A stretch of DNA of 11,700 bases from Actinomycetes bacterium (GCA_023427825.1 JAEZAI010000183.1:1-11700), one strand, 5' to 3'. Shown: positions 1-6,226, numbered from the stretch's first letter. The notes: a model not told the origin generated them from the letters alone. Program-made: numbers and translations.

Positions 1-87
1 CTTGCCGGCGAACACCAGACCGATCGCCCGGCGCAGCGTGATCACCCGCAGGGGCTCGTAGCTGGCGTTGAGCAGGAGGACCGTCAC
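1..87 (-). CDS. HNH endonuclease family protein, N-terminal fragment (runs off left edge)
   Basis: Reading the minus strand from a GTG at 87 gives 29 residues that begin VTVLLLNASYEPL and continue with RVITLRRAIGLVFAGK up to the window edge. This opening (a short strand, 'LNASYEPL', then a helix with 'LRRAI') is the characteristic N-terminus of a small HNH-endonuclease family common in Actinobacteria. The HNH residues themselves lie outside the window. The start is supported by AAGGAG at 100-95, seven bases before the GTG. The gene is divergent from the lipoprotein at 235, with a 147-base spacer. Members are annotated as HNH nucleases, but the cellular role of this subgroup is not established. 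Identification rests on N-terminal similarity alone, and no stop codon is seen. Confidence 0.72.
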   Translation of the reverse strand, partial: MTVLLLNASYEPLRVITLRRAIGLVFAGK

Positions 88-194
88 GTCCGTGCTCCTT
101 CCGGGTGCTCTGTTCGTCGGTCGCCGGCTGCGGGCGTCGGCACATGATGCCAAGAAGGGCCGGTCGTGGGAACGGGATTCGCGGCTGACCGGCG

Positions 195-227
195 GTCTGC
201 GGGGTGCGGGCGGCCGGCACGGCAGAC
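195..227. repeat. Nested inverted repeat just before the lipoprotein start
   Basis: GTCTGC at 195-200 pairs with GCAGAC at 222-227. Inside it, GTGC at 204-207 pairs with GCAC at 217-220. The structure ends seven bases before the ATG at 235, so it could be an operator or fold over the translation start. GC-rich DNA makes chance hairpins common, so confidence is low. Confidence 0.25.
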
Positions 228-234
228 TGGCGTC

Positions 235-1038
235 ATGCGCACCCTCCCCGCCCGTCGCCGTCCTGTGAGTCCAGTGCTGGCGCTGGCCGCCGTCCTGATC
301 TTCGGCGGCGTGCTGGCCGGCTGCGGCGACGACGAGGTGGCACTGCCGGCCCCCAAGGAGTCGAACGAGCGGCCCGAGTCGGGCTCGAGCGGAGAGGGTT
401 CCGACGCCGACAGCGAGTACTGCCAGGCCGTGGCGGATCTCGAGGCGAGCGACGCCAGCCAGCTCGAGGACCCGGCCGCGGCGGTCGAGGCCCTGTCGGC
501 CCTGGGTGACGTCGCACCCTCCGAGCTGCGCGAGCCGTTCCGCGTGCTGGCCCGGGTGGCCGAGGAGCTCGGCGCGCTGGACGGCGACGACATGGAGTCT
601 GCGAACGCCGCGCTGGAGATCATCCTCGACCCGGACGTCCAGGCCGCCGCGGAGGCGATCGACGAGTACACCAAGGACGTCTGCGGGATCGACCTCGACG
701 AGGACCCTGCGGAGAGCCCGGTGGACGATCCCGATGCACCCGTGGTGGATCCCGGGACGCCCAACGGCGACATCGACCTCAAGCACATCGACGAGATCAA
801 GGACAGCTCCACCGGAACCTGGGTCGCCAAGCTGTCGTCGACCTCGATCGTCAACGACACCGCGGTGACGCTCATCGCAGAGGACTACGACCCGGTGACC
901 GTCGACGAGGCGCTGGAGGCCTGCGAGGTCGTCCGCTCGGCGCTGGTGGAGATCAACCCGCAGGTGACGATCGAGATCGAGAACGGCGACACGCCCATCG
1001 TCGCGTCGCCGGCCGGCGGCAGCTGCGCCGCGGTCTGA
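235..1038 (+). CDS. Putative secreted lipoprotein, function unknown
   Basis: A 267-residue protein. The N-terminus has Arg residues (RTLPARRR), a hydrophobic segment and the lipobox LAGC ending near residue 27, so it is probably a lipid-anchored protein on the outer face of the membrane. The lipobox is followed by a polar, acidic linker (roughly residues 28-60), then a helical region with Cys in 'EYCQAV' and 'KDVCGID'. A second acidic, proline-rich linker precedes a C-terminal domain with 'EACEVVRSAL' and 'GGSCAAV'; the even number of mature Cys outside the lipobox suggests disulfides. I chose the ATG at 235 rather than the in-frame ATG at 166 because it places the basic residues and signal directly at the N-terminus. 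There is no clear Shine-Dalgarno; a weak CAGACT box sits six bases upstream. I do not recognise the mature domain. Confidence 0.8.
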   Translation: MRTLPARRRPVSPVLALAAVLIFGGVLAGCGDDEVALPAPKESNERPESGSSGEGSDADSEYCQAVADLEASDASQLEDPAAAVEALSALGDVAPSELREPFRVLARVAEELGALDGDDMESANAALEIILDPDVQAAAEAIDEYTKDVCGIDLDEDPAESPVDDPDAPVVDPGTPNGDIDLKHIDEIKDSSTGTWVAKLSSTSIVNDTAVTLIAEDYDPVTVDEALEACEVVRSALVEINPQVTIEIENGDTPIVASPAGGSCAAV

Positions 1039-1053
1039 GGCAACCTGTCGGCC

Positions 1054-1767
1054 GTGACCCACGACGACCAGGCGAACGACGACCATGGCATCCGCCAGCA
1101 CCGGTTCCAGCCGCCGACCGGCGCCACGACGATCGTGCTCGTGCGGCACGGCGAGTCGGCGCCCGAGCACCCCGACCGGCCGTTCCCCTTGCGGGACGGC
1201 CACGGCGATCCGCCGCTCGCACCCGACGGCGAGGAGCAGGCGCGTCGGGTGGCGGAGCGGTTGGCGGCGGAGCACCGGGCGGGCCGGACGATCGACGCCG
1301 TCTACGTGACCACGTTGCAGCGGACGCACCAGACGGCGGCGCCGCTGGTGGGGCTGCTCGCACGTGACGGCGGCGTGCAGGTGGAGCCCAACGTGCTGGC
1401 CGACCTCCGAGAGGTGTTCCTCGGGGAGTGGGAGCAGCAGTTCCGGGCGAAGGTCGCGTCCGGTGACCCGATCGCCGCGGCGATGTTCGCCGAGGAACGC
1501 TGGGACGTGATCCCGGGCGCGGAGCCGGGCGAGGTCTTCGCCGCTCGGCTGCGGGCCGGGGTCGAGGCCATCCACGCCGCGCACCCCGACGGCCGGGTGG
1601 TGGCGGTGGTGCACGGCGGTGTGATCGGCCAGCTGCTCGCCATGGCGACCGGGAGCACGCCGTTCGCGTTCGTCGGTGCGGACAACGCCTCGATCAGCGA
1701 GCTGGTCGTGCAGGCCGACGGTCGGTGGCGGATCCGTCGCTTCAACGACGTCGCGCACCTGATCTGA
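1054..1767 (+). CDS. Histidine phosphatase family protein (phosphoglycerate-mutase-like)
   Basis: A 237-residue protein with the histidine phosphatase signature LVRHGES: R31, H32 (the phospho-accepting His) and G33. The other pocket residues are visible: R90 in 'LQRTHQTA', E120 in 'LREVFLGEWE' as likely acid, and H187 in 'VVHGGVIG'. The family removes or transfers phosphate through a phospho-histidine intermediate. The substrate cannot be told from sequence; sugar phosphates, cobalamin or nucleotide intermediates, and phosphoproteins are all known in the family. The N-terminal ~25 residues are polar and Asp/His-rich, an extension before the first strand. The GTG start lies 15 bases after the upstream lipoprotein stop, so co-transcription is likely. 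No Shine-Dalgarno is evident. The gene converges on the acetyltransferase at 1789 with a 21-base gap. Confidence 0.9.
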   Translation: MTHDDQANDDHGIRQHRFQPPTGATTIVLVRHGESAPEHPDRPFPLRDGHGDPPLAPDGEEQARRVAERLAAEHRAGRTIDAVYVTTLQRTHQTAAPLVGLLARDGGVQVEPNVLADLREVFLGEWEQQFRAKVASGDPIAAAMFAEERWDVIPGAEPGEVFAARLRAGVEAIHAAHPDGRVVAVVHGGVIGQLLAMATGSTPFAFVGADNASISELVVQADGRWRIRRFNDVAHLI

Positions 1768-1788
1768 GCTGCGAGCCGGCAGGCGCCG

Positions 1789-2388
1789 TCAGCGCGGGTC
1801 GCGCCACATGCGCCAGAGGGGCGGCGCGCCTGCAACGGCGACCATCTCCTCGACGACCTCGAAGCCGTGACGGCGGTAGAAGGGCACGTTGTCGAGCTTG
1901 GAGCTCTCCAGGTAGGCGCCGGCGCCCTCGGCGTCCGCCCGCTCCAGTCCGGGACCGATGAGCGCAGAGCCGATGCCCCGTCCCCGGAGGTGGGCGTCGG
2001 TGGCCAGGAACTCCAGGTACCAGTGCCGCTCCCGCGGGTGGGCGTCCTCCATGCGTCCGACCATCCGGAGCGTGCGGCGGAGGCCGGCGACGCCGAAGCC
2101 GCGCAGCATGGCGGGGCCGCTGCGGACCGCCGCGCTGGTGGGGAAGCTCCAGGCGCCGGGCGGGGCCCACACGGCCGCACCTTCGTGCGACGTGGTGGTC
2201 CAGACCGTGCGGTGGCCGATCGACGGGCCGATGAGGTGGCGGAACACCGGGGCCATGCGTGCGGGCCAGCGCCGGTCCTGCGGTGCCATCCAGCGCCACA
2301 CCGGGTCGTCCTCGAAGCCACGGGCGAGGACCTGCGACAGCGCGCGTGCGTCCTCGGTCGTCGCCGTGCGCACAGCCCCCTCCACCAC
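1789..2388 (-). CDS. GNAT family N-acetyltransferase
   Basis: A 199-residue protein from the GTG at 2388. It has a GNAT fold: an N-terminal segment 'VRTATTEDARALSQVLARGF', the acetyl-CoA pyrophosphate-binding motif A 'RGRGIGSALI' at residues 135-144 following strand 'WYLEFLATD', and the C-terminal 'YLESSKLDNVPFYRRHGFEV' segment typical of motif B. GNAT enzymes move the acetyl group of acetyl-CoA to an amine; the acceptor here is unknown. An in-frame ATG exists at 2430, but TAGGTT at 2402-2397 lies eight bases before the GTG at 2388, the same arrangement as at 6241, favouring a leaderless start. Another GTG at 2373 is preceded by a GGAGGGGG stretch and is the other plausible start. The gene follows the DUF222-HNH gene on the same strand, 135 bases away, with a hairpin between them. 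Confidence 0.88.
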   Translation of the reverse strand: MVEGAVRTATTEDARALSQVLARGFEDDPVWRWMAPQDRRWPARMAPVFRHLIGPSIGHRTVWTTTSHEGAAVWAPPGAWSFPTSAAVRSGPAMLRGFGVAGLRRTLRMVGRMEDAHPRERHWYLEFLATDAHLRGRGIGSALIGPGLERADAEGAGAYLESSKLDNVPFYRRHGFEVVEEMVAVAGAPPLWRMWRDPR

Positions 2389-2396
2389 GGGCGGCG

Positions 2397-2402
2397 AACC
2401 TA
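2397..2402 (-). promoter_or_regulatory. -10 box of a likely leaderless acetyltransferase transcript
   Basis: TAGGTT on the minus strand ends eight bases before GTG 2388. The same hexamer and the same eight-base gap occur before ATG 6241. No good -35 hexamer is visible, which is common in actinobacterial promoters. Confidence 0.5.
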
Positions 2403-2439
2403 GACGGTCGGACGTCGGTCGAACCAGCACGCGGGAGTG

Positions 2440-2457
2440 CCCGCGCCGGGGCGCGGG
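2440..2457 (-). terminator. Hairpin downstream of the DUF222-HNH gene
   Basis: CCCGCGCC at 2440-2447 faces GGCGCGGG at 2450-2457; allowing a realistic loop leaves a six- to seven-base GC stem. It lies about 70 bases beyond the stop of the minus-strand gene and before the acetyltransferase promoter. There is no T-tract, so this is a candidate only. Confidence 0.4.
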
Positions 2458-2523
2458 TCGTCGGAGCGAGCTCGGTTGCCTGAGGTGGGGAAGGTGGGTG
2501 GGTTGGTCCGACCGGTCCCGTGC

Positions 2524-3966
2524 TCAGACGGGTGCGGGTGGTCGTCGATGCTGGGTCTGCATGGTGTGCCCGCTGGGGCTGGTGATCGTGAAGAACCCGT
2601 CGCCCGGTTGCGGGTCGGGGTTGGCGTCCATCTTCCAGCCCGTGCGGTGGATCACGCCGTGGTGGCGCCGGCAGAGCAGCGCAAGGTTGCAGATGTCGGT
2701 CTCGCCACCCTCGTGGTGGTGGCGTACGTGGTGAGCGTCGCACCACGAGGCGGGCGCGTCGCAGCCCGGGTAGCAGCAGCGGCCGTCCCGGAGCTGGAGG
2801 TTGCGGCGCTGCTCGCGACTGGCGTGGCGTTCCTCGGGCTTGCAGGCGATGGGATGGCCGCCGGCGCCCTTGATGACCCAGGTGTAGGTGGGGTCGCAGG
2901 TGAGCATCTCCCATTCGCGGGACGCGTACCGCAGTCGGGATCCGCTGATGTCCTCCGCGAGCTGGGACCAGTCGACGGGGCCCGTGCCCTTGCCCGGGAG
3001 GAGCGTGCCGTCGTGGAAGAGGTCGGCGAGCTGCGAGTGGTGGACGTCGATGACGATCGCGATGTCCGCGGCGGGCTGCGCCCTGCCGCTCGTGGGGTTG
3101 ACCGCACCGCGCTCGACGAGGTTCAGGAACGCTTCGGCCAGCAGCTCGGACCGGGGCGGGATCTCGACGTCGGGGCACTCCGCGGCGTCGCGGGAGTAGC
3201 AGCGGAACAGGCGGTCCGCCTCGGCCTGGACCCGCGTGGCGAACCCGATGCCGGCGGTGCCGTAGATGTCGATGGTGGCGGAGACCTGGTCGCCCGACTG
3301 CTCCAGGCGGCCGTGGTTGCGGGGCGCCGCCGGTTCCGCGCCGTCCTGGTCGGCGAGGCGGGCGAGCTGCTCGACGTCGCGGGTGAACTGCCGGAACGTC
3401 GACTGTGCGTCGCACAGGTCCAGGAGGCTGTCCTGCGCGCCTTCGAGGGCGTGGCGATTGCGGTCGTTCACCCTGCGGCACACCTCGCGCGCCCGGTCCA
3501 CCGACACCTCGCCCTTGCACAGCGCGGCCGCCAGCTTGGGCTGATCCCGCTTGAGCGTCTTGGCGACCGCAGCATCGGCGCGGACGCGCTTGGGGTCCGC
3601 TCCGTGCCGCCATCCGGCTTCGTTGGCGGTGACGTGTCCGAGGCGGCGATCGGTGAGCTGCCGGGCGTCGAGCTCGGCGAGCATGCCGAAGCGGGAGCCG
3701 TGGAAGAGGCGGTCGATCGTCTCCAGGCCGTCGAACAGCCCGAGCAGCGCGTCATCACCGAGGGCTCGGATGTCGATCTCGTTCAGCGTCCGCAGGGCAT
3801 CGATGACAGCGGCGGCTTCGGGCGGCACGTCGAACACGGGCGGCCCGAACGGCCTGCCGCCCGCAGGCGCGGGACCGTCCTCGTCGGCGGCACCATCAAC
3901 GGCGGCACCATCACGGGCGGCGCCGTCCGCTCCGGTCGGCTCGTTCCCTTCCCCGGTCGAACGCAT
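2524..3966 (-). CDS. DUF222 domain-containing HNH endonuclease (13E12 repeat family type)
   Basis: A 480-residue protein from ATG 3966. An N-terminal low-complexity part (about residues 1-45) holds three DGAA units. A DUF222 region follows, about residues 50-330, with 'DRLFHGSRFGMLAELD' and 'GEVSVDRAREVCRRV'. The C-terminal HNH nuclease domain has Cys pairs C398/C402 ('CYPGC') and C409/C432, His H412-H413, Asn N427 and His H436, with the spacing of active HNH domains. This architecture is that of the actinobacterial 13E12-repeat/REP family, often multicopy and sometimes within mobile repeats; its biological role is unsettled. An upstream in-frame ATG at 4029 and one at 3978 exist, but TATGGT at 3979-3974 would overlap the latter and stands seven bases before 3966. 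All key nuclease residues are present, so it appears intact. Confidence 0.92.
   Translation of the reverse strand: MRSTGEGNEPTGADGAARDGAAVDGAADEDGPAPAGGRPFGPPVFDVPPEAAAVIDALRTLNEIDIRALGDDALLGLFDGLETIDRLFHGSRFGMLAELDARQLTDRRLGHVTANEAGWRHGADPKRVRADAAVAKTLKRDQPKLAAALCKGEVSVDRAREVCRRVNDRNRHALEGAQDSLLDLCDAQSTFRQFTRDVEQLARLADQDGAEPAAPRNHGRLEQSGDQVSATIDIYGTAGIGFATRVQAEADRLFRCYSRDAAECPDVEIPPRSELLAEAFLNLVERGAVNPTSGRAQPAADIAIVIDVHHSQLADLFHDGTLLPGKGTGPVDWSQLAEDISGSRLRYASREWEMLTCDPTYTWVIKGAGGHPIACKPEERHASREQRRNLQLRDGRCCYPGCDAPASWCDAHHVRHHHEGGETDICNLALLCRRHHGVIHRTGWKMDANPDPQPGDGFFTITSPSGHTMQTQHRRPPAPV
3883..3927. repeat. Three tandem 15-bp units inside the DUF222-HNH gene
   Basis: Three adjacent 15-base units (3883-3897, 3898-3912, 3913-3927) on the plus strand share the core GGCGGCACCATC with a few changes in the third. 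On the coding minus strand they give DGAAR, DGAAV and DGAAD in the disordered N-terminal region. Units of 15 bases keep the frame, so copy number could vary without breaking the gene. Confidence 0.8.
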
Positions 3967-3973
3967 GTTCGAC

Positions 3974-3979
3974 ACCATA
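3974..3979 (-). promoter_or_regulatory. -10 box of a likely leaderless DUF222-HNH transcript
   Basis: TATGGT on the minus strand ends seven bases before ATG 3966. It matches TANNNT and the spacing seen at other starts in the window. No Shine-Dalgarno precedes ATG 3966, which agrees with leaderless initiation. Confidence 0.5.
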
Positions 3980-4015
3980 CGGAGGTGGTCTGACAGGCCG
4001 CCGTCGGCCCGGCAG

Positions 4016-4031
4016 GGGTGAGAACTCACCC
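4016..4031. promoter_or_regulatory. Palindromic operator-like site between divergent genes
   Basis: GGGTGAG (4016-4022) and CTCACCC (4025-4031) form a perfect 7-bp inverted repeat around AA. It lies about 50 bases upstream of the DUF222-HNH start and about 90 bases upstream of the small membrane protein. A dimeric regulator site or a small hairpin are both possible; no regulator gene is adjacent. Confidence 0.3.
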
Positions 4032-4054
4032 TGTTGCGGCTCCCGGTCGATCCG

Positions 4055-4060
4055 TACGGT
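4055..4060 (+). promoter_or_regulatory. Possible -10 box for the small membrane protein
   Basis: TACGGT fits TANNNT and would give a leader of about 50 bases that carries the strong Shine-Dalgarno of the gene at 4120. A TTGCGG sequence at 4034-4039 is a weak -35 with a short 15-base spacer. Confidence 0.3.
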
Positions 4061-4119
4061 CGTCACCAAGGGGCGCCGGCAGCATCGAGTTCCGGCCTGG
4101 GGATCCTCGAGGAGCATCC

Positions 4120-4314
4120 ATGCCACGTATCTACGGTCGCTCGTCCTACGTGCTCGGGCTCGTCTGCATGCTCGTGGTGCTCAGCACCGCCGCGACGGCG
4201 TGCGGTCCGGAAGCTGCGCAGAGCATCGGCGAGCTCGCTCTCGGGTTGTCCCTCACCGCATGGGGAGGAGTCCTGGCGTTGATCCTGCTGCTGTTGCAGA
4301 TCCCGCCCGCGTAG
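4120..4314 (+). CDS. Small membrane protein, function unknown
   Basis: A 64-residue protein with a strong Shine-Dalgarno (GAGGAG at 4109-4114, five bases before the ATG), which is the main evidence that it is real. After a short basic start (MPRIYGRSS) there is a hydrophobic segment ending '...STAATAC' at about residue 27, then a short polar stretch 'GPEAAQSIGELA' and a second hydrophobic segment rich in Leu ('GGVLALILLLLQIPPA') that reaches the C-terminus. It could be a two-helix membrane peptide, or a secreted or lipid-anchored peptide with a non-standard lipobox (Ala rather than Leu/Val at -3). I recognise no family. Neighbours are a nuclease gene (divergent) and a convergent broken lipoprotein gene. 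Confidence 0.65.
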   Translation: MPRIYGRSSYVLGLVCMLVVLSTAATACGPEAAQSIGELALGLSLTAWGGVLALILLLLQIPPA

Positions 4315-4387
4315 CCCCTCGCTCTCCGTTCCCCCATTCTGACGACGTCGCACCGAAAGGGTGGTACGGCGCCCGCAGAGTCGGAAC

Positions 4388-4421
4388 GAGGTGGCCCCTG
4401 CTCCCCATGAAGGGCCACCTC
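4388..4421 (+). terminator. Hairpin downstream of the small membrane protein
   Basis: GAGGTGGCCC at 4388-4397 pairs perfectly with GGGCCACCTC at 4412-4421 around a 14-base loop. It begins 73 bases after the stop at 4314. No T-tract follows, so it is a candidate factor-dependent or U-less terminator. Confidence 0.4.
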
Positions 4422-4542
4422 CCGCCGGGCCAGCAATCGCTCTTCCTGATCGAGCAAGCACCCAGAGCCATCCGTGTCCTCCTCAGGGAGTGGCAGACCG
4501 CGAAGGGGCGAGTCCTGGACCGCTCGCTGACCTGGGCACCTT

Positions 4543-4563
4543 CGACCGCTCCGCAAGCGGTCG
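4543..4563 (-). terminator. Hairpin downstream of the broken lipoprotein gene
   Basis: CGACCGCT at 4543-4550 pairs with AGCGGTCG at 4556-4563 around CCGCA. It lies about 75 bases beyond the minus-strand stop at 4637, a sensible place for a terminator, although no T-tract is present. Confidence 0.4.
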
Positions 4564-4636
4564 CGAGATCACATCGCACGGCTTGTACCGGATGCACGCA
4601 CCAAGTTCGCTGGGACCCGCGGGTCCATGCAGGCGA

Positions 4637-5428
4637 TCAACGAACGGGTTCGGGCCCGTCGGCGGCCCGGCAGTTGTAGCCGGCGAGCTCGGCTGGGTAC
4701 GCGGTCGACAGCATCAGACGACCGCCTTCGCAGCGGATGAATGCCTTGCCGTCCCATTCGGGTGTGGGGCCGCCGTCAGCGCCGAAACGGGTGTTCTGGC
4801 CGACGTACCAGCGCGGGTCCGAGAGTCCCTGGCCGAGGACCTGCTCGTCGCCGTCCGGGCTGTTGGGTGTGATTGCACCCTTGAAGAGGAATGCGCCCTT
4901 CAGCGCCTTTGTCTCTCCCGCTTCGACGTCGCTGAAACCTCGTGCGTAGTCGCCGGTGCCGGACGCGGACTCGATGCAGTCAGCCACGCCGCCGTCGTCG
5001 AGGGCGACGGTCATCGTCGCGAGCGACGGCAGGTCGAAGATCTCCCGACGCGGGTCGGCAGCGAGCTGGTCACCTCGAACGTGATCCTGAACGGGACTGC
5101 GATCGTGCGTTCCGGGTCTTCGATGCACGCGGCTTCGGGCCCGAACTCGGTGTCCTCAACCGGCTTGGCGGCACCGAGTTCGTAGGTGACGTCCGTTGCG
5201 TCGCCGGTGTCGCCGACGAGCGAAGCACGCGAGGAACGGAAGTACACCATCCTGTCGGCCCCGGTCGTAGTAGTCGATGTGGTGGCGTCTACGACATCGA
5301 GACCCTCGTGGATTCCGTCTCCGACCGGCCCGCCGTTATCGGGTGCGGCGCTGTCGTCCGGATCCGCCGCAGCCGACGAGCATTCCCGCGGCGAGCATCC
5401 AGACTGCGATGAGTGCCTTCGTCTTCAT
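4637..5428 (-). pseudogene. Lipoprotein gene interrupted by two opposite frameshifts (pseudogene or assembly indels)
   Basis: From ATG 5428 the minus strand gives a clear lipoprotein signal, MKTKALIAVWMLAAGMLVGC, but this frame stops at TAA 5338-5336. One base further along, a second frame reads on without a break from the lipobox to about 5050: it gives 'ADPDDSAAPDNGG', a Thr-rich linker, 'VTYELGAAKPVEDTEFGPEA' and 'TIAVPFRITFEVTSSLPT', then runs to a stop at 5011. From about 5050 the original frame resumes with 'REIFDLPSLATMTVALDDGG', 'KGAFLFKGAITP' and 'WDGKAFIRCEGG', ending at 4637. The three pieces join into one protein of about 263 residues with GC-rich third positions throughout. So there is an extra base after the lipobox and a missing base near 5050, with net zero change. 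The strand pattern vaguely resembles an extracellular Ig-like lipoprotein domain (DUF4352 type), but I would not name it. Confidence 0.72.
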
Positions 5429-5507
5429 GTCTCTGTTCTATCGGTAGTCCAGGCGTGCGCAGTTCGGCACGACATGTCTCCGCGTCGGGGAGGTTGGACC
5501 ATCGGCT

Positions 5508-5524
5508 CCCGGTTCGAGTCCGGG
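5508..5524 (+). other. tRNA T-arm-like motif (possible tRNA 3' remnant or chance match)
   Basis: CCCGG, TTCGAGT and CCGGG form a five-base stem with a seven-base loop that matches the tRNA T-arm consensus, including the G53-C61 closing pair and TTCGA. The following seven bases (GTTCTGG) have no complementary acceptor strand about 65 bases upstream, so a full tRNA is not present. It may be a leftover of integration at a tRNA gene, or chance. Confidence 0.25.
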
Positions 5525-5577
5525 GTTCTGGTTCCGGTGCGACCGGGATCGTCGCGATGCGGTCCGCCTCCGCGAAC

Positions 5578-5610
5578 GCAGAGGACCCCTCGCCGGGAGG
5601 GGTCCTCTGC
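5578..5610 (-). terminator. Terminator hairpin of the SH3-like secreted protein gene
   Basis: Perfect 14-bp inverted repeat (5578-5591 with 5597-5610) around the loop GCCGG, starting 10 bases beyond the stop of the minus-strand gene at 5621. The stem is long and GC-rich; no T-tract follows on either strand. Confidence 0.7.
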
Positions 5611-5620
5611 CTCGCAGTGC

Positions 5621-5947
5621 TCAGCAGCGCCCGACGGTCGTCTGCCGAGCGACCTGGTTGGCGTTCACCCAGCCGCGACCATACGAACCGTTCACCCCCG
5701 CCTCGACATAGAACCACTTGGCGGTGCCGTTCCAGTACTGGCCGTCGCCCTTCCAACAGAGCATCCGGATCGGGGTGGCCCGCGGCATCCAGAAGAAGGC
5801 TTGTCCAGTCGACGCATTTCCCGACATCAGGCAAGTCTGGGCGTTGCAATAGGAGGTCCCCGTTGCGGCGCCTGCAGGGTTGATCATCGATCCGAGCGCC
5901 ATGAAGGCCAAGAGGCCTGCCAGCAGAATTCGAGCGTTGCGTTTCAT
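5621..5947 (-). CDS. Small secreted protein with SH3-like domain
   Basis: A 108-residue protein. A signal peptide (KRNAR, then a hydrophobic core, ending 'NPAGA' at residue 27) predicts export, leaving about 81 residues. The mature part carries four Cys (34, 39, 64, 108) and aromatic residues: 'FFWMPRATPIRMLCWKG', 'AKWFYVEAG', 'GRGWVNANQV', then 'QTTVGRC' at the end. The order 'R-M-L-C-W ... W-F-V ... G-W-V ... V-x-x-Q-x-x-V-x-x-C' is that of small actinobacterial exported SH3-like proteins, whose ligand is usually unknown (cell-wall binding is often guessed). The start is firm: GGAGG lies eight bases before ATG 5947. Codons use fewer G/C third positions than the neighbours. The gene has its own terminator and is probably monocistronic. 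Confidence 0.82.
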   Translation of the reverse strand: MKRNARILLAGLLAFMALGSMINPAGAATGTSYCNAQTCLMSGNASTGQAFFWMPRATPIRMLCWKGDGQYWNGTAKWFYVEAGVNGSYGRGWVNANQVARQTTVGRC

Positions 5948-6019
5948 GAACTCTTCCTCCCTGAGTGTTTCGTCATCGAGCGACGTCCGAATACTGAGTC
6001 GTGATCGATATGAGAGCTA

Positions 6020-6035
6020 TGGGGACGAGTCCCCA
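6020..6035. repeat. Short hairpin in the spacer between SH3-like and MTHFR-like genes
   Basis: TGGGGA at 6020-6025 pairs with TCCCCA at 6030-6035 around CGAG. The 5948-6240 spacer that holds it has no convincing gene; it contains divergent promoter sequence for the flanking genes. Confidence 0.3.
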
Positions 6036-6113
6036 CCACGCGTGCGCCGGCGCTGGAAGAGGCGCGCCTCGTCTGCGTCCGTCCCGTGATCTCGACGCCG
6101 CCTTGGCGGGCTG

Positions 6114-6141
6114 ACCGACCTCCGTCGGTGATCGGAGGTCG
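6114..6141. repeat. Two mutually exclusive small hairpins upstream of the MTHFR-like gene
   Basis: CGACCTCCG (6116-6124) can pair with CGGAGGTCG (6133-6141), or ACCGAC (6114-6119) can pair with GTCGGT (6124-6129); both cannot form at once. The site is about 100 bases upstream of ATG 6241, beyond its probable start site, so it would not be in that transcript if the gene is leaderless. Confidence 0.25.
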
Positions 6142-6226
6142 ATCGTCCACCATGCCGGTGAACTTTCGACGAGCACGCCCCGATTCACCAGGCGCTCGAC
6201 CGGCGCCGCAACGGGTGCCTCGCCGG

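Larger units (their letters stand above)
4315..4636. other. 322-base stretch with no convincing gene
   Basis: No reading frame here shows a Shine-Dalgarno, a leaderless box or a recognisable protein; open frames are overlapping GC-bias products. It contains two candidate terminator hairpins (listed separately) and a 14-bp perfect palindrome, GGACCCGCGGGTCC, at 4613-4626 close to the stop of the minus-strand lipoprotein gene. Confidence 0.6.

Noticed and set aside
1742..3613. Minus-strand open frame of 623 codons across two genes
   Set aside because: It overlaps the acetyltransferase and DUF222-HNH genes in another frame, and is dominated by Arg, Pro and Gly. It is a GC-bias artefact.
2437..3993. 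Long plus-strand open frame (518 codons) opposite the DUF222-HNH gene
   Set aside because: It lies wholly antisense to a gene with clear DUF222 and HNH motifs, has low-complexity Val/Gly/Arg composition and no recognisable domain. Such shadow frames are expected at this GC content.
5440..5535. Possible complete tRNA gene around the T-arm motif
   Set aside because: No acceptor strand complementary to GTTCTGG is found upstream, the only anticodon-like stem (near 5478-5494) lacks U33, and the variable region would be too long. Only the T-arm matches.
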